Below, one piece after another: positions 30,860-39,264 of a stretch of DNA of 64,000 bases. A program made the position numbers and the translations under genes. Under the pieces are notes generated by a model. It was not told the DNA's origin and did no database searches. It saw nothing but the letters and a program-made list of their open reading frames with translations. Position 1 is the first letter of the stretch; each line of letters begins with the position of its first letter. Source of the stretch: Intrasporangium flavum. GTDB lineage: Bacteria > Actinomycetota > Actinomycetes > Actinomycetales > Dermatophilaceae. The stretch covers positions 1 to 64,000 of the forward strand of contig NZ_MLJO01000008.1 of the NCBI RefSeq assembly GCF_001956915.1. Direction: 5' to 3'.

Positions 30860-32428
30860 GTGGAGCGCAACGGCGACCGGACCGTCGGCGGCGTCCCGGA
30901 CGCCGGGGGCCGGCCGCGTCGCGCCGCGAAGGGCCAGGGAACCCGCGGCGGTGGTGCTGCCGGGGGTGCTGCCGGGCAGGGCGCTGGGCAGGCCTCGGGG
31001 CCCGGCGTCGGTCGTCGAATCGGGCGAGGCATCGGCCGAGCGGCCGGCGGCACCGCCCGGATCACGGCCAGGGGCGGCCGGTTCGCGGCGGCCAAGGCGC
31101 ACGCCTACACGCACTCCGGCGGGGCGGGCGAGTCGGGCCTCGCCCGGCTGACCGAGCTGCACGCGAGCCACACCGCCGGCGACACGATCATGACTCTCGC
31201 GCTCGCCGGGACGCTCTTCCTCAACCCGGCCACCGCCCAGGCCCGCAGCCAGGTGGCGATGTTCCTCCTCGTCACGATGGTGCCGTTCGCGCTCGTCGCG
31301 CCGCTCGTCGGGCCGCTGCTCGACCGGTTCCGTCACGGGCGGCGGTGGGCCATCGGCACGACGACGGCGCTGCGGGCCTTCCTGTGCTGGGTGCTCGCCG
31401 ACGCGGTGACCTCCGGCAGCGTGTGGCTCTTCCCGGCCGCGCTCGGCTGCCTCGTGGCGTCGCGCGCCTACACGATCACCCGCGCGGCGGCCGTGCCGCG
31501 CCTGCTGCCCGCGGGCACGACTCTCGTGCGGGCGAACTCGCGGGTGTCGATGGCCGGCGTGGCGGGTGCGCTGCTCGGCGGCGCCCTCGGCGGTCTCGCG
31601 ATGCTCGCCGGGCCCACGTGGGCGCTGCGGGTCGCGTTCGCGGTGTTCGTGTTCGGCACCGTCCAGGCCATCCGGCTGCCCGCCCGCGTCGACTCCGCCG
31701 CGGGCGAGGCCGACCCCGAGGACACCGTGCCGATCCCCACGGGCCGGCCCGGCTCCGGCAGAACCGACGCGTCGGGCGTCCTGACCGTGGACTCGTCCGG
31801 TCCGCTCGGGCGCTTCCGTCGGCGCAAGCGCTCCATCCCGTGGCCCGTGCTGCACGCGATGTGGACGACCGGGGGCACGCGGGTCCTCACCGGGTTCCTC
31901 ATCCTGTTCATGGCCTTCCTCACCAAGGAGCACCCGGTCGGCGACGTGCCCGGCCCGGTCGTCCTCGGCGTCCTCGCGGCGGCCATCGGCATCGGCAACG
32001 TGCTCGGCACCGTCCTCGGCGACCGGGTGCACGACGAGCGCCCGGAGCGCGTCGCGATGGTCTCGGTGCTCGTCGCGACGGTCTGCTGCGTGCTCACCGG
32101 CATCTGGTACGGCGTCTGGACGCTCGCGCTGCTCGGCCTCGCGCAGGGGCTCTCGGCCCAGCTGGCGAAGCTGTGCTTCGACGCCCTCGTCCAGCGTGAC
32201 GTCCCCGAGCACGTCCGCACGTCGGTGTTCGGCTGGTCCGAGACGATGCTGCAGATGCTGTGGGTGCTGGGCGGCGCGCTCGGCATCGTCCTGCCGCTCG
32301 ACCCGCACGTCGGGTTCCCGGTCTGCGCGGCCGCCGTCGCCTGGACCGTCGTCGTCGCGGCCCGGCAGAAGCGGGTGGCGGCCCGCTACGCCCCCGCACC
32401 GCAGAGGCCCCGCCCCCGTCGCGCCTGA
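30860..32428 (+). CDS. MFS transporter
   Basis: A 522-residue major facilitator with about 12 hydrophobic segments beginning near residue 107 (DTIMTLALAGTLFLNPA). The first 85 residues are a Gly/Arg/Ala-rich cytoplasmic segment, unusual in length and possibly over-called, although GTG 30860 follows AGGATGAAGG. A motif-A-like LLDRFRHGRR loop lies between helices 2 and 3. Substrate unknown. From memory, a similar MFS protein often neighbours men genes in actinobacteria, but no role in quinone synthesis is established. Confidence 0.82.
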   Translation: MERNGDRTVGGVPDAGGRPRRAAKGQGTRGGGAAGGAAGQGAGQASGPGVGRRIGRGIGRAAGGTARITARGGRFAAAKAHAYTHSGGAGESGLARLTELHASHTAGDTIMTLALAGTLFLNPATAQARSQVAMFLLVTMVPFALVAPLVGPLLDRFRHGRRWAIGTTTALRAFLCWVLADAVTSGSVWLFPAALGCLVASRAYTITRAAAVPRLLPAGTTLVRANSRVSMAGVAGALLGGALGGLAMLAGPTWALRVAFAVFVFGTVQAIRLPARVDSAAGEADPEDTVPIPTGRPGSGRTDASGVLTVDSSGPLGRFRRRKRSIPWPVLHAMWTTGGTRVLTGFLILFMAFLTKEHPVGDVPGPVVLGVLAAAIGIGNVLGTVLGDRVHDERPERVAMVSVLVATVCCVLTGIWYGVWTLALLGLAQGLSAQLAKLCFDALVQRDVPEHVRTSVFGWSETMLQMLWVLGGALGIVLPLDPHVGFPVCAAAVAWTVVVAARQKRVAARYAPAPQRPRPRRA

Positions 32429-32483
32429 CGCGTCCTGTGGATGACGCCCACGCGCGTCGTCGCTGCTCTCCTACGGTCGCGAC

Positions 32484-32813
32484 ATGGCCTACGCGATCGA
32501 CACGGACGGCACCCGCCGCGCGGGCTCGACCATCCTCGACGCCGGTACGGCAGCGACCGACTGCACCGTCGCCGCGCGCAGGGCGGGAGACCACGCGCTG
32601 GCCGCCCTCGGCGCGGCTCCTCCGGCCGGGCTCTCGCGCAGTCTCACGAACTTCGTCGACACCCACGTGGCCGCGCTCGACGGCCTGGCCGTGGCCTTCG
32701 AGGCGCTGGGTGCCGCAGTCGGGGCCACGGCAACGTCCGCCGAGCAGGCCGAACAGCGTGCCACCGCCGCGATGGCCGCTGCGTCGTCCACGCCGACCAC
32801 TCCGGCCTCATGA
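32484..32813 (+). CDS. Small Ala-rich helical protein, ESX/WXG100-like
   Basis: A 109-residue, almost entirely helical, Ala-rich protein without a signal peptide or WXG motif. Its size, composition and position directly before a toxin-like gene (ATGA overlap) resemble type VII secretion partners (WXG100/EsxB-like or DUF65xx families). TACGGT at 32472-32477 lies exactly 6 nt before ATG 32484, so it is probably leaderless and the promoter of the four-gene toxin island. No type VII secretion machinery is encoded in this window. Confidence 0.6.
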   Translation: MAYAIDTDGTRRAGSTILDAGTAATDCTVAARRAGDHALAALGAAPPAGLSRSLTNFVDTHVAALDGLAVAFEALGAAVGATATSAEQAEQRATAAMAAASSTPTTPAS

Positions 32814-34165
32814 GCTCCTGGCCCTCCGACGGGGACGGCTCGATCGTCCCTCCGCGTGGCGATCCCCACGCGCTGCGGGCGGCTGCCGGGAGCCTGAGGG
32901 CCGTCGCGGCCACATCCGACCGGCTGGGTGGCCTCGCGACCGACGCGACCGACGAGCTCGCGCTCGTCTGGGAGGGCGTGGACGCCGGGCGCGCCATCCG
33001 CGAGGCGCTGGTCGTGACGGCCCGAGCCCGAGCCCTCGCGCCCGGCCTCGCCGCAGCCGCCGGCGCCCTGCGAACCCATGCGACGTCCCTCGAGCACGCG
33101 CAGGGCGTGGTGGCGTCCCTGGCACGCCGCGCGGACTCCGCACGCGCTGAGCACGCCCGAGCCGTGGCGATCGCCGGAGCGGCCCCGGACCCCTCAGCCG
33201 GACGGACGCTCGAGGACCGAGCGCGGCTTCGCCTGGACGAGCAGCTGCGCGGCATCCGGCGTGAGCACGGAGCCGCCCTCGACGAGCTCGCGGCCTCAGC
33301 CAACAGCTGCGCCCGAGCCCTCGACGCCGTGACGCGCTCGGTCCCGAGCGCCGGGTCCGGATGCGCGCCGGGCGCCCGAGCTGCGATGCTGCACGGCCTG
33401 CCGTTCGTCCACGAGCGGGTGGTTGCGGCGCAGCGACCCCGGTTCGGGTTCACGACCGTTCGCGACGAGCGATGGTGGGAGACGGCCGGCGGCGCCGTGG
33501 CAGCGACCGCCACGGACGCTTACAACGACGCCGTGGTGCCGGTCGTCAACGGCTCGGCGAGTGTCCTGCAGGCCATGGCGCAGAACCCGGGCGACGTCGT
33601 CGAGATGGCGGCCGGGGCGGCGATGACGGTCGTCGGCGCAGGTGGTGAAGTCGCAGGCTTCGGGCTCGACGTGACGGGCGTCGGAGCGGTGGCCGGCGTG
33701 CCCATCAACGTGGCTGCCGCCGGCCTCGTGACCGCCGGAGCCGTCACCGCGACGCACGGAGCCACGCAGCTGGGCGCGCACGCCACCGAGAACGGGGTGA
33801 CGCTGCTGCAGGAGGCGAGCGGTCCGGCCCCGCCGCGGGGCAACCCCGGCGACCCGTTGCCGGACTCCCTGCGCCCGGACACGGCCGGCCCCACGTGGAA
33901 GGGACGCGTCGCCGACAACGGCAAGGGTGAAGTCTGGCAGGACCCGTCGAAGATGAATGCTCCGAAGGGTCAGCCCGACGACGCGAGCTCGATACGCATC
34001 ATGGATCCCGACGATCTCAACCCCGACGGCTACGTGCGGTTCTACAACGACCACGGCCAAGTTCTGAAGCTCGATGGCAAGCCCGGGCCCAGACAGGAAC
34101 CCGAGACGCACATACCGATTCGTCCCGACGGGACCTACGACGTGCCGAGAGGATGGGCCCCATGA
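32810..34165 (+). CDS. Putative type VII-secreted polymorphic toxin
   Basis: A 451-residue protein with three zones. Residues 1-210 are Ala-rich coiled helices resembling WXG/LXG export domains. Residues 255-330 are a Gly/Ala/Val-rich hydrophobic pretoxin stretch (AGAAMTVVGAGGEVAGFGLD and following). The last 90 residues (from GPTWKGRVADNGKGEVWQD) form a compact polar domain with GYVRFYNDHGQVLKLDG and ETHIPIRPDGTYDVPRGW, of a type often found at the C terminus of bacterial polymorphic toxins and predicted to be nuclease-like; the exact Ntox family is not certain. ATG 32810 overlaps the upstream stop as ATGA and its own stop overlaps the immunity gene as ATGA. The 3' part has lower GC than its surroundings. 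Confidence 0.68.
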   Translation: MSSWPSDGDGSIVPPRGDPHALRAAAGSLRAVAATSDRLGGLATDATDELALVWEGVDAGRAIREALVVTARARALAPGLAAAAGALRTHATSLEHAQGVVASLARRADSARAEHARAVAIAGAAPDPSAGRTLEDRARLRLDEQLRGIRREHGAALDELAASANSCARALDAVTRSVPSAGSGCAPGARAAMLHGLPFVHERVVAAQRPRFGFTTVRDERWWETAGGAVAATATDAYNDAVVPVVNGSASVLQAMAQNPGDVVEMAAGAAMTVVGAGGEVAGFGLDVTGVGAVAGVPINVAAAGLVTAGAVTATHGATQLGAHATENGVTLLQEASGPAPPRGNPGDPLPDSLRPDTAGPTWKGRVADNGKGEVWQDPSKMNAPKGQPDDASSIRIMDPDDLNPDGYVRFYNDHGQVLKLDGKPGPRQEPETHIPIRPDGTYDVPRGWAP

Positions 34166-34539
34166 TTCCGAGCCTCAGTGACAAGGTGCTGGAGATTGCC
34201 AAGTTGGACTTCGCGCTCATGCTGTGGACCGAAGACAACTGGCAGATCACCTTGGCCGGCGACGCTGTCATCCGGCGTCCCGACCATGTAGCCGAACATG
34301 TCGACACCACGGCGCAGGAGGATCAACCGCCCGAGAGCGTTCGGGCACTGATCGGGCGGAAGATCACAGGGCTCTCGGTCTCGGATCGAGGGGACCTCAC
34401 GCTCTCGCTCGACGACTTCGTGATCGAGTGCCCCGTCGGTGTGGACTACGAATCCTGGCAGCTCAACGGGCCGAGGGGCGAGATCATCGTGTGCGGGCCG
34501 GGCGGCAGGCTCACCGAGTGGGGCCCCCGGCGCGACTGA
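34162..34539 (+). CDS. Cognate immunity protein candidate (DUF6188-like), copy 1
   Basis: A 125-residue protein that starts at ATG 34162, overlapping the toxin stop by 4 nt and preceded by GAGAGG; an upstream in-frame ATG at 34153 is less likely because copy 2 shares the 34162-type start. GRKITGLSVSDRGDLTLSLD and YESWQLNGPRGEIIVCGPGG are typical of the small proteins encoded next to such toxins. It presumably binds and neutralises the toxin domain. Visibly lower GC than the housekeeping genes (e.g. GATTCCGAGCCTCAGTGACA), suggesting horizontal acquisition. Confidence 0.66.
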   Translation: MIPSLSDKVLEIAKLDFALMLWTEDNWQITLAGDAVIRRPDHVAEHVDTTAQEDQPPESVRALIGRKITGLSVSDRGDLTLSLDDFVIECPVGVDYESWQLNGPRGEIIVCGPGGRLTEWGPRRD

Positions 34540-34586
34540 TACTTGAGACCTCCACGGGTCATCGCCCTCCCGAAAGGATGGAGCCC

Positions 34587-34964
34587 ATGATCCCGAAGCT
34601 CGACGGCGAGATCATCGCCAAGGCCGAGCTCGCTTTCATGCTCCGCTTCTGGACCGAGAGCGACTGGCAGGTCAATCTGGAAGGCGCCGTCACCCTCATA
34701 CCTGACGATGGTCCAGCAACGGTGCTCCACGACGACGTCATGGCGGCGGCGCTGCCCGACGACCTCCGCTGGCTCTTCGGTGCTCGCATCACGAAGGTCG
34801 AGGTCGCTGTGGCCGGTGATCTCATCGTGGGATTCGCGGACAGGCACCTGAAGTGTGCGGCCGACCCGGACTACGAGTCGTGGCAGCTGTACGGGCCGCG
34901 GGGCGAGATCATCGTGTGCGGGCCGGGTGGGCGGCTCACCGAGTGGGGACCGCGGCGCGACTGA
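34587..34964 (+). CDS. Orphan immunity paralogue (DUF6188-like), copy 2
   Basis: A 125-residue paralogue of the preceding gene, of identical length, with the same MIP start context (AGGATGGAGCCC before ATG 34587) and an almost identical C terminus (PRGEIIVCGPGGRLTEWGPR in both). The N-terminal two thirds have diverged (AFMLRFWTESDWQVNLEGAV versus the ALMLWTEDNWQITLAGDAV region). No toxin separates the copies, so it is either a duplicate acquired with another toxin domain or a spare against competitors' toxins. Confidence 0.66.
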   Translation: MIPKLDGEIIAKAELAFMLRFWTESDWQVNLEGAVTLIPDDGPATVLHDDVMAAALPDDLRWLFGARITKVEVAVAGDLIVGFADRHLKCAADPDYESWQLYGPRGEIIVCGPGGRLTEWGPRRD

Positions 34965-34969
34965 GGCTC

Positions 34970-35015
34970 GTTCCCTCGCGCAGGCTCCCACAGCGGGAGC
35001 AGCACGCGAGGGAAC
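34970..35015 (+). terminator. Strong nested hairpin ending the toxin-immunity island
   Basis: GTTCCCTCGCG (34970-34980) pairs perfectly with CGCGAGGGAAC (35005-35015), 11 bp, and an inner GCTCCC/GGGAGC (34984-34989, 34995-35000) extends it. It starts 6 nt after the second immunity stop and separates the island from menE. Confidence 0.75.
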
Positions 35016-35074
35016 GCGTGGCACCCGAGCGGGCTGCCCTCCCGAGGCAGGACCCGGGCCGGCCGACAGGCAGA

Positions 35075-36322
35075 ATGGCAGCCATGTCCGCGCCGAGGCC
35101 GCTGCCGATCCCCGCGGGTCCGCAGGTGCTCGACGTCCTGCCGGACCTCGAGGCGGCCCTCGCCGGACGCTCGCCCGTGCTCCCCTATGCCGCTGGTGAG
35201 CCCGAGCCCACGGTGCCCGACCACGACCCCGCGACCCTGCCGGAGGGCCTCGCGGTCGCCGTCGGCACGTCCGGCTCGACCGGCCGGCCCAAGCGCGCCC
35301 TCCTGACCGCCGAGTCCCTCGACCGCTCCGCCTGGGCCACCCACCGCGCCCTCGGCGGCAGCGGGGCCTGGCTGCTCGCGATGCCCGCCCACCACATCGC
35401 CGGCCTGCAGGTGCTGCTGCGCTCACTGGCCGCCGGCACGACGCCGACGGTCCTCGACCTGCGCGGCGGCTTCACCGTCGAGGCCTTCGCCGAGGCCACC
35501 GCCCGCGTCGCGACGACCCCCGCAGCGCGTCAGCGCTACACGGCCCTCGTGCCGACACAGCTCGGCCGGCTCCTCGACGACCCGGCCGGCGTCGCCGCCC
35601 TGCGCCGCTTCGACGGCGTGCTCGTCGGCGGCGCCGCGACGCCGGCCGCCATGGTCAAGCGCGCTCGCTCGCTCGACGTCGCCCTCAGCCTCACCTACGG
35701 CATGAGCGAGACCGCGGGAGGCTGCGTCTACGACGGCCTGCCGCTGCCGATCAGCCGGGTCCACGTCGACAACGACCGCCACGTCGTGCTCGGCGGCGAC
35801 ACCGTGGCCCACGGCTACCTCGGCGAGCCGGCCCTCACGGCCGATGCCTTCACCACCGACCCCGACGGCGTCCGCTGGTTTCGGACCGACGACCTCGGCC
35901 ACTTCGACGACGACGGCCTCCTCGTCGTCGACGGCCGCGCCGACGACGTCATCAACACCGGCGGCCTCAAGATCAACCCGGGCGTCGTGGAGGACGCCGT
36001 GAGCCGGCACGTCGAGGACGTCGCCGACGTCGTCGTGCTCGGCGTCCCCGACGCCACGTGGGGCGAGTCCGTCTGCGCCGCCGTGACGCTCGTCGACCCG
36101 AGCCGACGCGTCACCACGCCCCAGGTGCGCGAGCGGCTGCGCGGCATCCTGCCCGACGCCGCCCTGCCGCACCGCGTGCTCGTGCTCCCCGCCATCCCCC
36201 TGCGCGGCCCGGGCAAGCCCGACCGTGCCGCGATCCGGGCGGCCCTACGCGCCACCACGACCGAGCCCGCCACCGAGCCCGCCACCGAGCCCGCGACCGA
36301 GTCGGCGACCGACGCGTCCTGA
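35075..36322 (+). CDS. menE: o-Succinylbenzoate-CoA ligase
   Basis: A 415-residue adenylate-forming enzyme activating OSB for MenB. The P-loop is VGTSGSTGRPKRALLT, with SLTYGMSETAGGCVYDG (A5), WFRTDDLGHFDDDGLLVVDG (A7) and the C-domain GKPDRAAIR lysine (A10). ATG 35075 has AGG six bases upstream; ATG 35084 (MSAPRPLP) is an equally reasonable start. It is shorter than typical ligases at the N terminus, as in mycobacterial MenE. The C terminus ends in a TEPA repeat (TEPATEPATEPATESATDAS), probably disordered. Confidence 0.92.
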   Translation: MAAMSAPRPLPIPAGPQVLDVLPDLEAALAGRSPVLPYAAGEPEPTVPDHDPATLPEGLAVAVGTSGSTGRPKRALLTAESLDRSAWATHRALGGSGAWLLAMPAHHIAGLQVLLRSLAAGTTPTVLDLRGGFTVEAFAEATARVATTPAARQRYTALVPTQLGRLLDDPAGVAALRRFDGVLVGGAATPAAMVKRARSLDVALSLTYGMSETAGGCVYDGLPLPISRVHVDNDRHVVLGGDTVAHGYLGEPALTADAFTTDPDGVRWFRTDDLGHFDDDGLLVVDGRADDVINTGGLKINPGVVEDAVSRHVEDVADVVVLGVPDATWGESVCAAVTLVDPSRRVTTPQVRERLRGILPDAALPHRVLVLPAIPLRGPGKPDRAAIRAALRATTTEPATEPATEPATESATDAS

Positions 36323-36374
36323 CGCGGTGGCAAGATGGAGGGGTCCCCGCCCCTCTCGTCGCCCGGAGGTCGTC

Positions 36375-36662
36375 GTGCTGCGCGTCGCGCTCATCGCCCT
36401 CGTGGTCTTCGCGACGATCTACGCGCTCGTCGACTGCCTCATGACCGATCGCCGCCTCATCCGGGTCATGCCCAAGCCGGTGTGGCTGATCGCGGTGCTC
36501 GTGCCGGTCCTCGGACCGCTCGTCTGGCTCGTGGCGGGGCGCACGGACGCCCGCGGGGGACCCTCCGCTCGTGGGCCGCGTCGACCGGGGCCGCGGCGTC
36601 CGTCCGGGCCCTCGGGCCCCAAGGGCCCTGACGACGACCCCGACTTCCTCCGCAAGCTGTAG
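36375..36662 (+). CDS. PLDc_N domain small membrane protein
   Basis: A 95-residue protein with two transmembrane helices (LRVALIALVVFATIYALVDC and PVWLIAVLVPVLGPLVWLVAG) and a Pro/Arg/Gly-rich tail. This two-helix unit matches the N-terminal domain of cardiolipin synthase/phospholipase D proteins, found alone in many actinobacteria. GTG 36375 follows GGAGG. It lies between menE and menA, on the same strand with short gaps, so it is probably co-transcribed. Function unknown. Confidence 0.75.
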   Translation: MLRVALIALVVFATIYALVDCLMTDRRLIRVMPKPVWLIAVLVPVLGPLVWLVAGRTDARGGPSARGPRRPGPRRPSGPSGPKGPDDDPDFLRKL

Positions 36663-36679
36663 AAGGACCGCCTGACCCC

Positions 36680-37555
36680 ATGGCCACCCTGTCCCATTGG
36701 ATCGAGGGCGCCCGCCCTCGCACCCTGCCCGCCGCCGTCTCCCCGATCCTCGTCGGGACGGGCGCCGCCTACCAGACCGGTCACGTCGTCTGGGCCTATG
36801 CGGTGCTCGCCCTCGTCGTCGCCCTCGCGCTTCAGGTCGGCGTCAACTTCGCCAACGACTACTCCGACGGCATCCGCGGCACCGACGAGGTGCGCGTCGG
36901 GCCGGTCCGCCTCGTCGGGCAGCGGCTCGCCCAGCCGTCCTCGGTGAAGTTCGCGGCGTTCGCCTCGTTCGGGTTCGCGGCCGTCGTCGGCCTGGCCCTC
37001 GTCGCCCTGTCGGGGCTGTGGGTCATGATCCCCGTCGGCGCCGCGGCCGTGCTCGCCGCCTGGTACTACACCGGCGGGAAGCGCCCCTACGGCTACCTCG
37101 GCCTCGGCGAGGTGTTCGTCTTCGTCTTCTTCGGGCTCGTCGCCACCGTCGGGACCATGGCGACCATGACGCCGCCCACCGCCGCGTGCTGGTGGGGCGC
37201 GGTGGGCGTCGGAGCCCTCGCCTCGGCGATCCTCGTGGCCAACAACCTGCGCGACATCCCCACCGACCGCGAGCACGGCAAGCGGACGCTCGCGGTGCGG
37301 ATGGGCGAGCGCGGCACTCGCGCCTTCTACGTCGGCCTCGTCGCCGTCGCGTTCGTCGTGGCCGGCATCGTGTCGTTCACCTCGCCGTGGGCCCTGCTCG
37401 CCCTCCTCGCGGCGCCGCTCGTCGTGCGGCCGATGCAGGCCGTGCTCGGCGGGGCGACGGGGCCGGGCCTCATCCCGGCCCTCGCGGGCACCGGGCGGTT
37501 CCAGCTCGCGTGGTCGGTGCTGCTCGCCGTCGGGCTCGCCCTCGGCCGCGCCTGA
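36680..37555 (+). CDS. menA: 1,4-Dihydroxy-2-naphthoate polyprenyltransferase
   Basis: A 291-residue integral membrane prenyltransferase of the UbiA superfamily that joins DHNA to the polyprenyl tail. The first Asp-rich motif is NDYSDGIRGTDE (59-70) and the second is NNLRDIPTDREHGKRTLAVR; about nine hydrophobic helices surround them. It starts at ATG 36680, 17 nt after the PLDc_N gene. The polyprenyl donor would come from the synthase at 3146-4165. Confidence 0.95.
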   Translation: MATLSHWIEGARPRTLPAAVSPILVGTGAAYQTGHVVWAYAVLALVVALALQVGVNFANDYSDGIRGTDEVRVGPVRLVGQRLAQPSSVKFAAFASFGFAAVVGLALVALSGLWVMIPVGAAAVLAAWYYTGGKRPYGYLGLGEVFVFVFFGLVATVGTMATMTPPTAACWWGAVGVGALASAILVANNLRDIPTDREHGKRTLAVRMGERGTRAFYVGLVAVAFVVAGIVSFTSPWALLALLAAPLVVRPMQAVLGGATGPGLIPALAGTGRFQLAWSVLLAVGLALGRA

Positions 37556-37663
37556 GGCCGCCCGTCCGCCGCTGCTGACCCAGCCCGTGCGCCGCGGCCG
37601 AGCAGCCCCTCCCTCTTCCCGGGTTCGCCGGACAGGCGCCGCCCCCGGTGCCACCGTGGAGGC

Positions 37664-38890
37664 ATGTCGGAGGACGCCGACGTCGTCGTCATCGGGGCCG
37701 GCCAGGCAGGGCTCGCCACGAGCCACGAGCTCGAGCAGCGTGGGGTGGAGCACGTCGTGCTCGAGGCCGAGACACCCGGGTCCTCGTGGCGCCACCGGTG
37801 GGACAGCTTCACCCTCGTGGGCCAGAACCACACCGTCCGCCTCCCCGGCGCGCCCTACCGCGGCGAGGACCCGTACGGCTTCATGGGCCGCGACGAGATC
37901 GCGGGGCACCTCGAGTCGTGGGCAGGTCGGCTCCGCGCCCCGGTCCGCGGCGGGTGCGCCGTGCGGCGCCTGCAGCCCCGCGCCGGCGGCGGCTTCACCC
38001 TCGACACCGACTCCGGGACGCTCGTCAGCCGGGTCGTCGTCGTCTCGACCGGCGCCTACCAGCGACCGCACCGGCCCGCGGCGTGCGCCGGCCTCCCCGC
38101 GTCGCTGCCGGTCATCGACCTGACCGGCTACGCCAACCCCGGCTCGCTCCCCGACGGCCCGGTGCTCGTCGTCGGCAGCGGCCAGAGCGCCTGCCAGGTG
38201 GCCGAGGAGCTCGCGCTCTCCGGACGCGAGGTCGTCATGGCGTGCGGTCGGGCGCCCTGGTTCCCGCGCCGGGCCGGCGGTCGCGACGTCTTCGAGTGGC
38301 TCCTCGACACGCCCTTCTTCGACCAGCGGGTCGAGGAGCTGCCGACGCCCGCGGCCCGGCTGGGGGCGAACCCCCAGGTCAGCGGGGCCGGGGGCGGCCA
38401 CGACCTGCACTACCGGACGCTCGCCGCCCTCGGCGTCCGGCTCGGTGGCCACCTGCTCGGGGCGCAGGACGGCGACGTGCGCCTCGCCCCCGACCTCGAC
38501 GCCTCGGTCGCCTTCGGGGACGGCGTCTACCGCACCCTGCGCGACCTCGTCTTCGCGGTGTGCGCGCGCCAGGGCCTCGAGCGCCCCGACCTGCCCGAAC
38601 CGGCACCGCTCACCGGCGCGCCCGTCGAGTCGGTGCCGGTCGGCCGGCTCGGATCGGTCCTCGTCGCGGCCGGGTTCCGGCCCGACTACACCTCGTGGAT
38701 CCGGGTGCCCGGGCTCGTCGACGACCTCGGCTTCCCGGTGCACACCGACGGCGAGAGCACCGCAGCGCCCGACCTGCACTTCGTCGGCGTCCACTTCCTG
38801 CGCCGGCGCAGCTCGGCGCTGCTCTTCGGCGTCGGTGCGGACGCCGCCTGCACGGCCGACCGCGTCGCCGCGCGTCTCGGCGTCGCCTGA
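37664..38890 (+). CDS. Flavin-containing monooxygenase-like oxidoreductase
   Basis: A 408-residue FAD/NAD(P)H protein of the CzcO/FMO type. FAD motif VVIGAGQAGLATS is at 8-20, SSWRHRWDSFTLV is the conserved Trp/Arg region, and the NADPH motif VVGSGQSACQ is near residue 170. A full Baeyer-Villiger fingerprint is not seen. ATG 37664 has GTGGAGG at an ideal distance. Its neighbours give no hint of substrate. After its stop come three GCGAACCC units in 30 nt. Confidence 0.82.
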   Translation: MSEDADVVVIGAGQAGLATSHELEQRGVEHVVLEAETPGSSWRHRWDSFTLVGQNHTVRLPGAPYRGEDPYGFMGRDEIAGHLESWAGRLRAPVRGGCAVRRLQPRAGGGFTLDTDSGTLVSRVVVVSTGAYQRPHRPAACAGLPASLPVIDLTGYANPGSLPDGPVLVVGSGQSACQVAEELALSGREVVMACGRAPWFPRRAGGRDVFEWLLDTPFFDQRVEELPTPAARLGANPQVSGAGGGHDLHYRTLAALGVRLGGHLLGAQDGDVRLAPDLDASVAFGDGVYRTLRDLVFAVCARQGLERPDLPEPAPLTGAPVESVPVGRLGSVLVAAGFRPDYTSWIRVPGLVDDLGFPVHTDGESTAAPDLHFVGVHFLRRRSSALLFGVGADAACTADRVAARLGVA

Positions 38891-38940
38891 GCGACCGCCT
38901 GGGCGAACCCGGGCGAACCCACGCGAACCCGCGCGGCTCG

Positions 38941-39255
38941 TCAGCGGTCGCGGGTGTCCCCGCGCTCGGCCGGCCCGACACCGTCGACCTCGGCGTCCTC
39001 GGCCGCCTCGTCGCTGGAGGGCGCGGGAGCCGACGCCGCCGCCTCCTGCTTGGCCTGGGCGCGCGCCTCGTGGCGCTCGACGAGGTTCGCGGTGATCTCG
39101 TCGCGCATGCCGCGCAGCAGGACGTAGGACGCCGCCGCCGAGGACAGCGCGGCCGCCCCGATGAGCAGCACCGGGTTGTCGCGGATCCCGATGAGCCAGA
39201 AGAGCAGGAGGAAACCGAAGAAGATGAGCAGGCGCAGCAAGCCGTACCGGACCAT
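38941..39255 (-). CDS. DUF4229 membrane protein
   Basis: A 104-residue protein with two N-terminal helices (LLRLLIFFGFLLLFWLIG and NPVLLIGAAALSSAAASYVL), the ERHEARAQAKQE charged helix and an acidic, disordered C terminus. This architecture is the DUF4229 family, restricted to actinobacteria. It begins 9 nt after ccsB and is probably the last gene of the cytochrome c maturation operon; a role in cytochrome assembly is guilt by association only. Confidence 0.8.
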   Translation of the reverse strand: MVRYGLLRLLIFFGFLLLFWLIGIRDNPVLLIGAAALSSAAASYVLLRGMRDEITANLVERHEARAQAKQEAAASAPAPSSDEAAEDAEVDGVGPAERGDTRDR

Positions 39256-39264
39256 GTCAGACCC

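Noticed and set aside
38895-38935. Three GCGAACCC units after the FMO-like gene as a regulatory repeat
   Set aside because: Too short and irregular to support a function; probably slippage in a 50-nt convergent gap.
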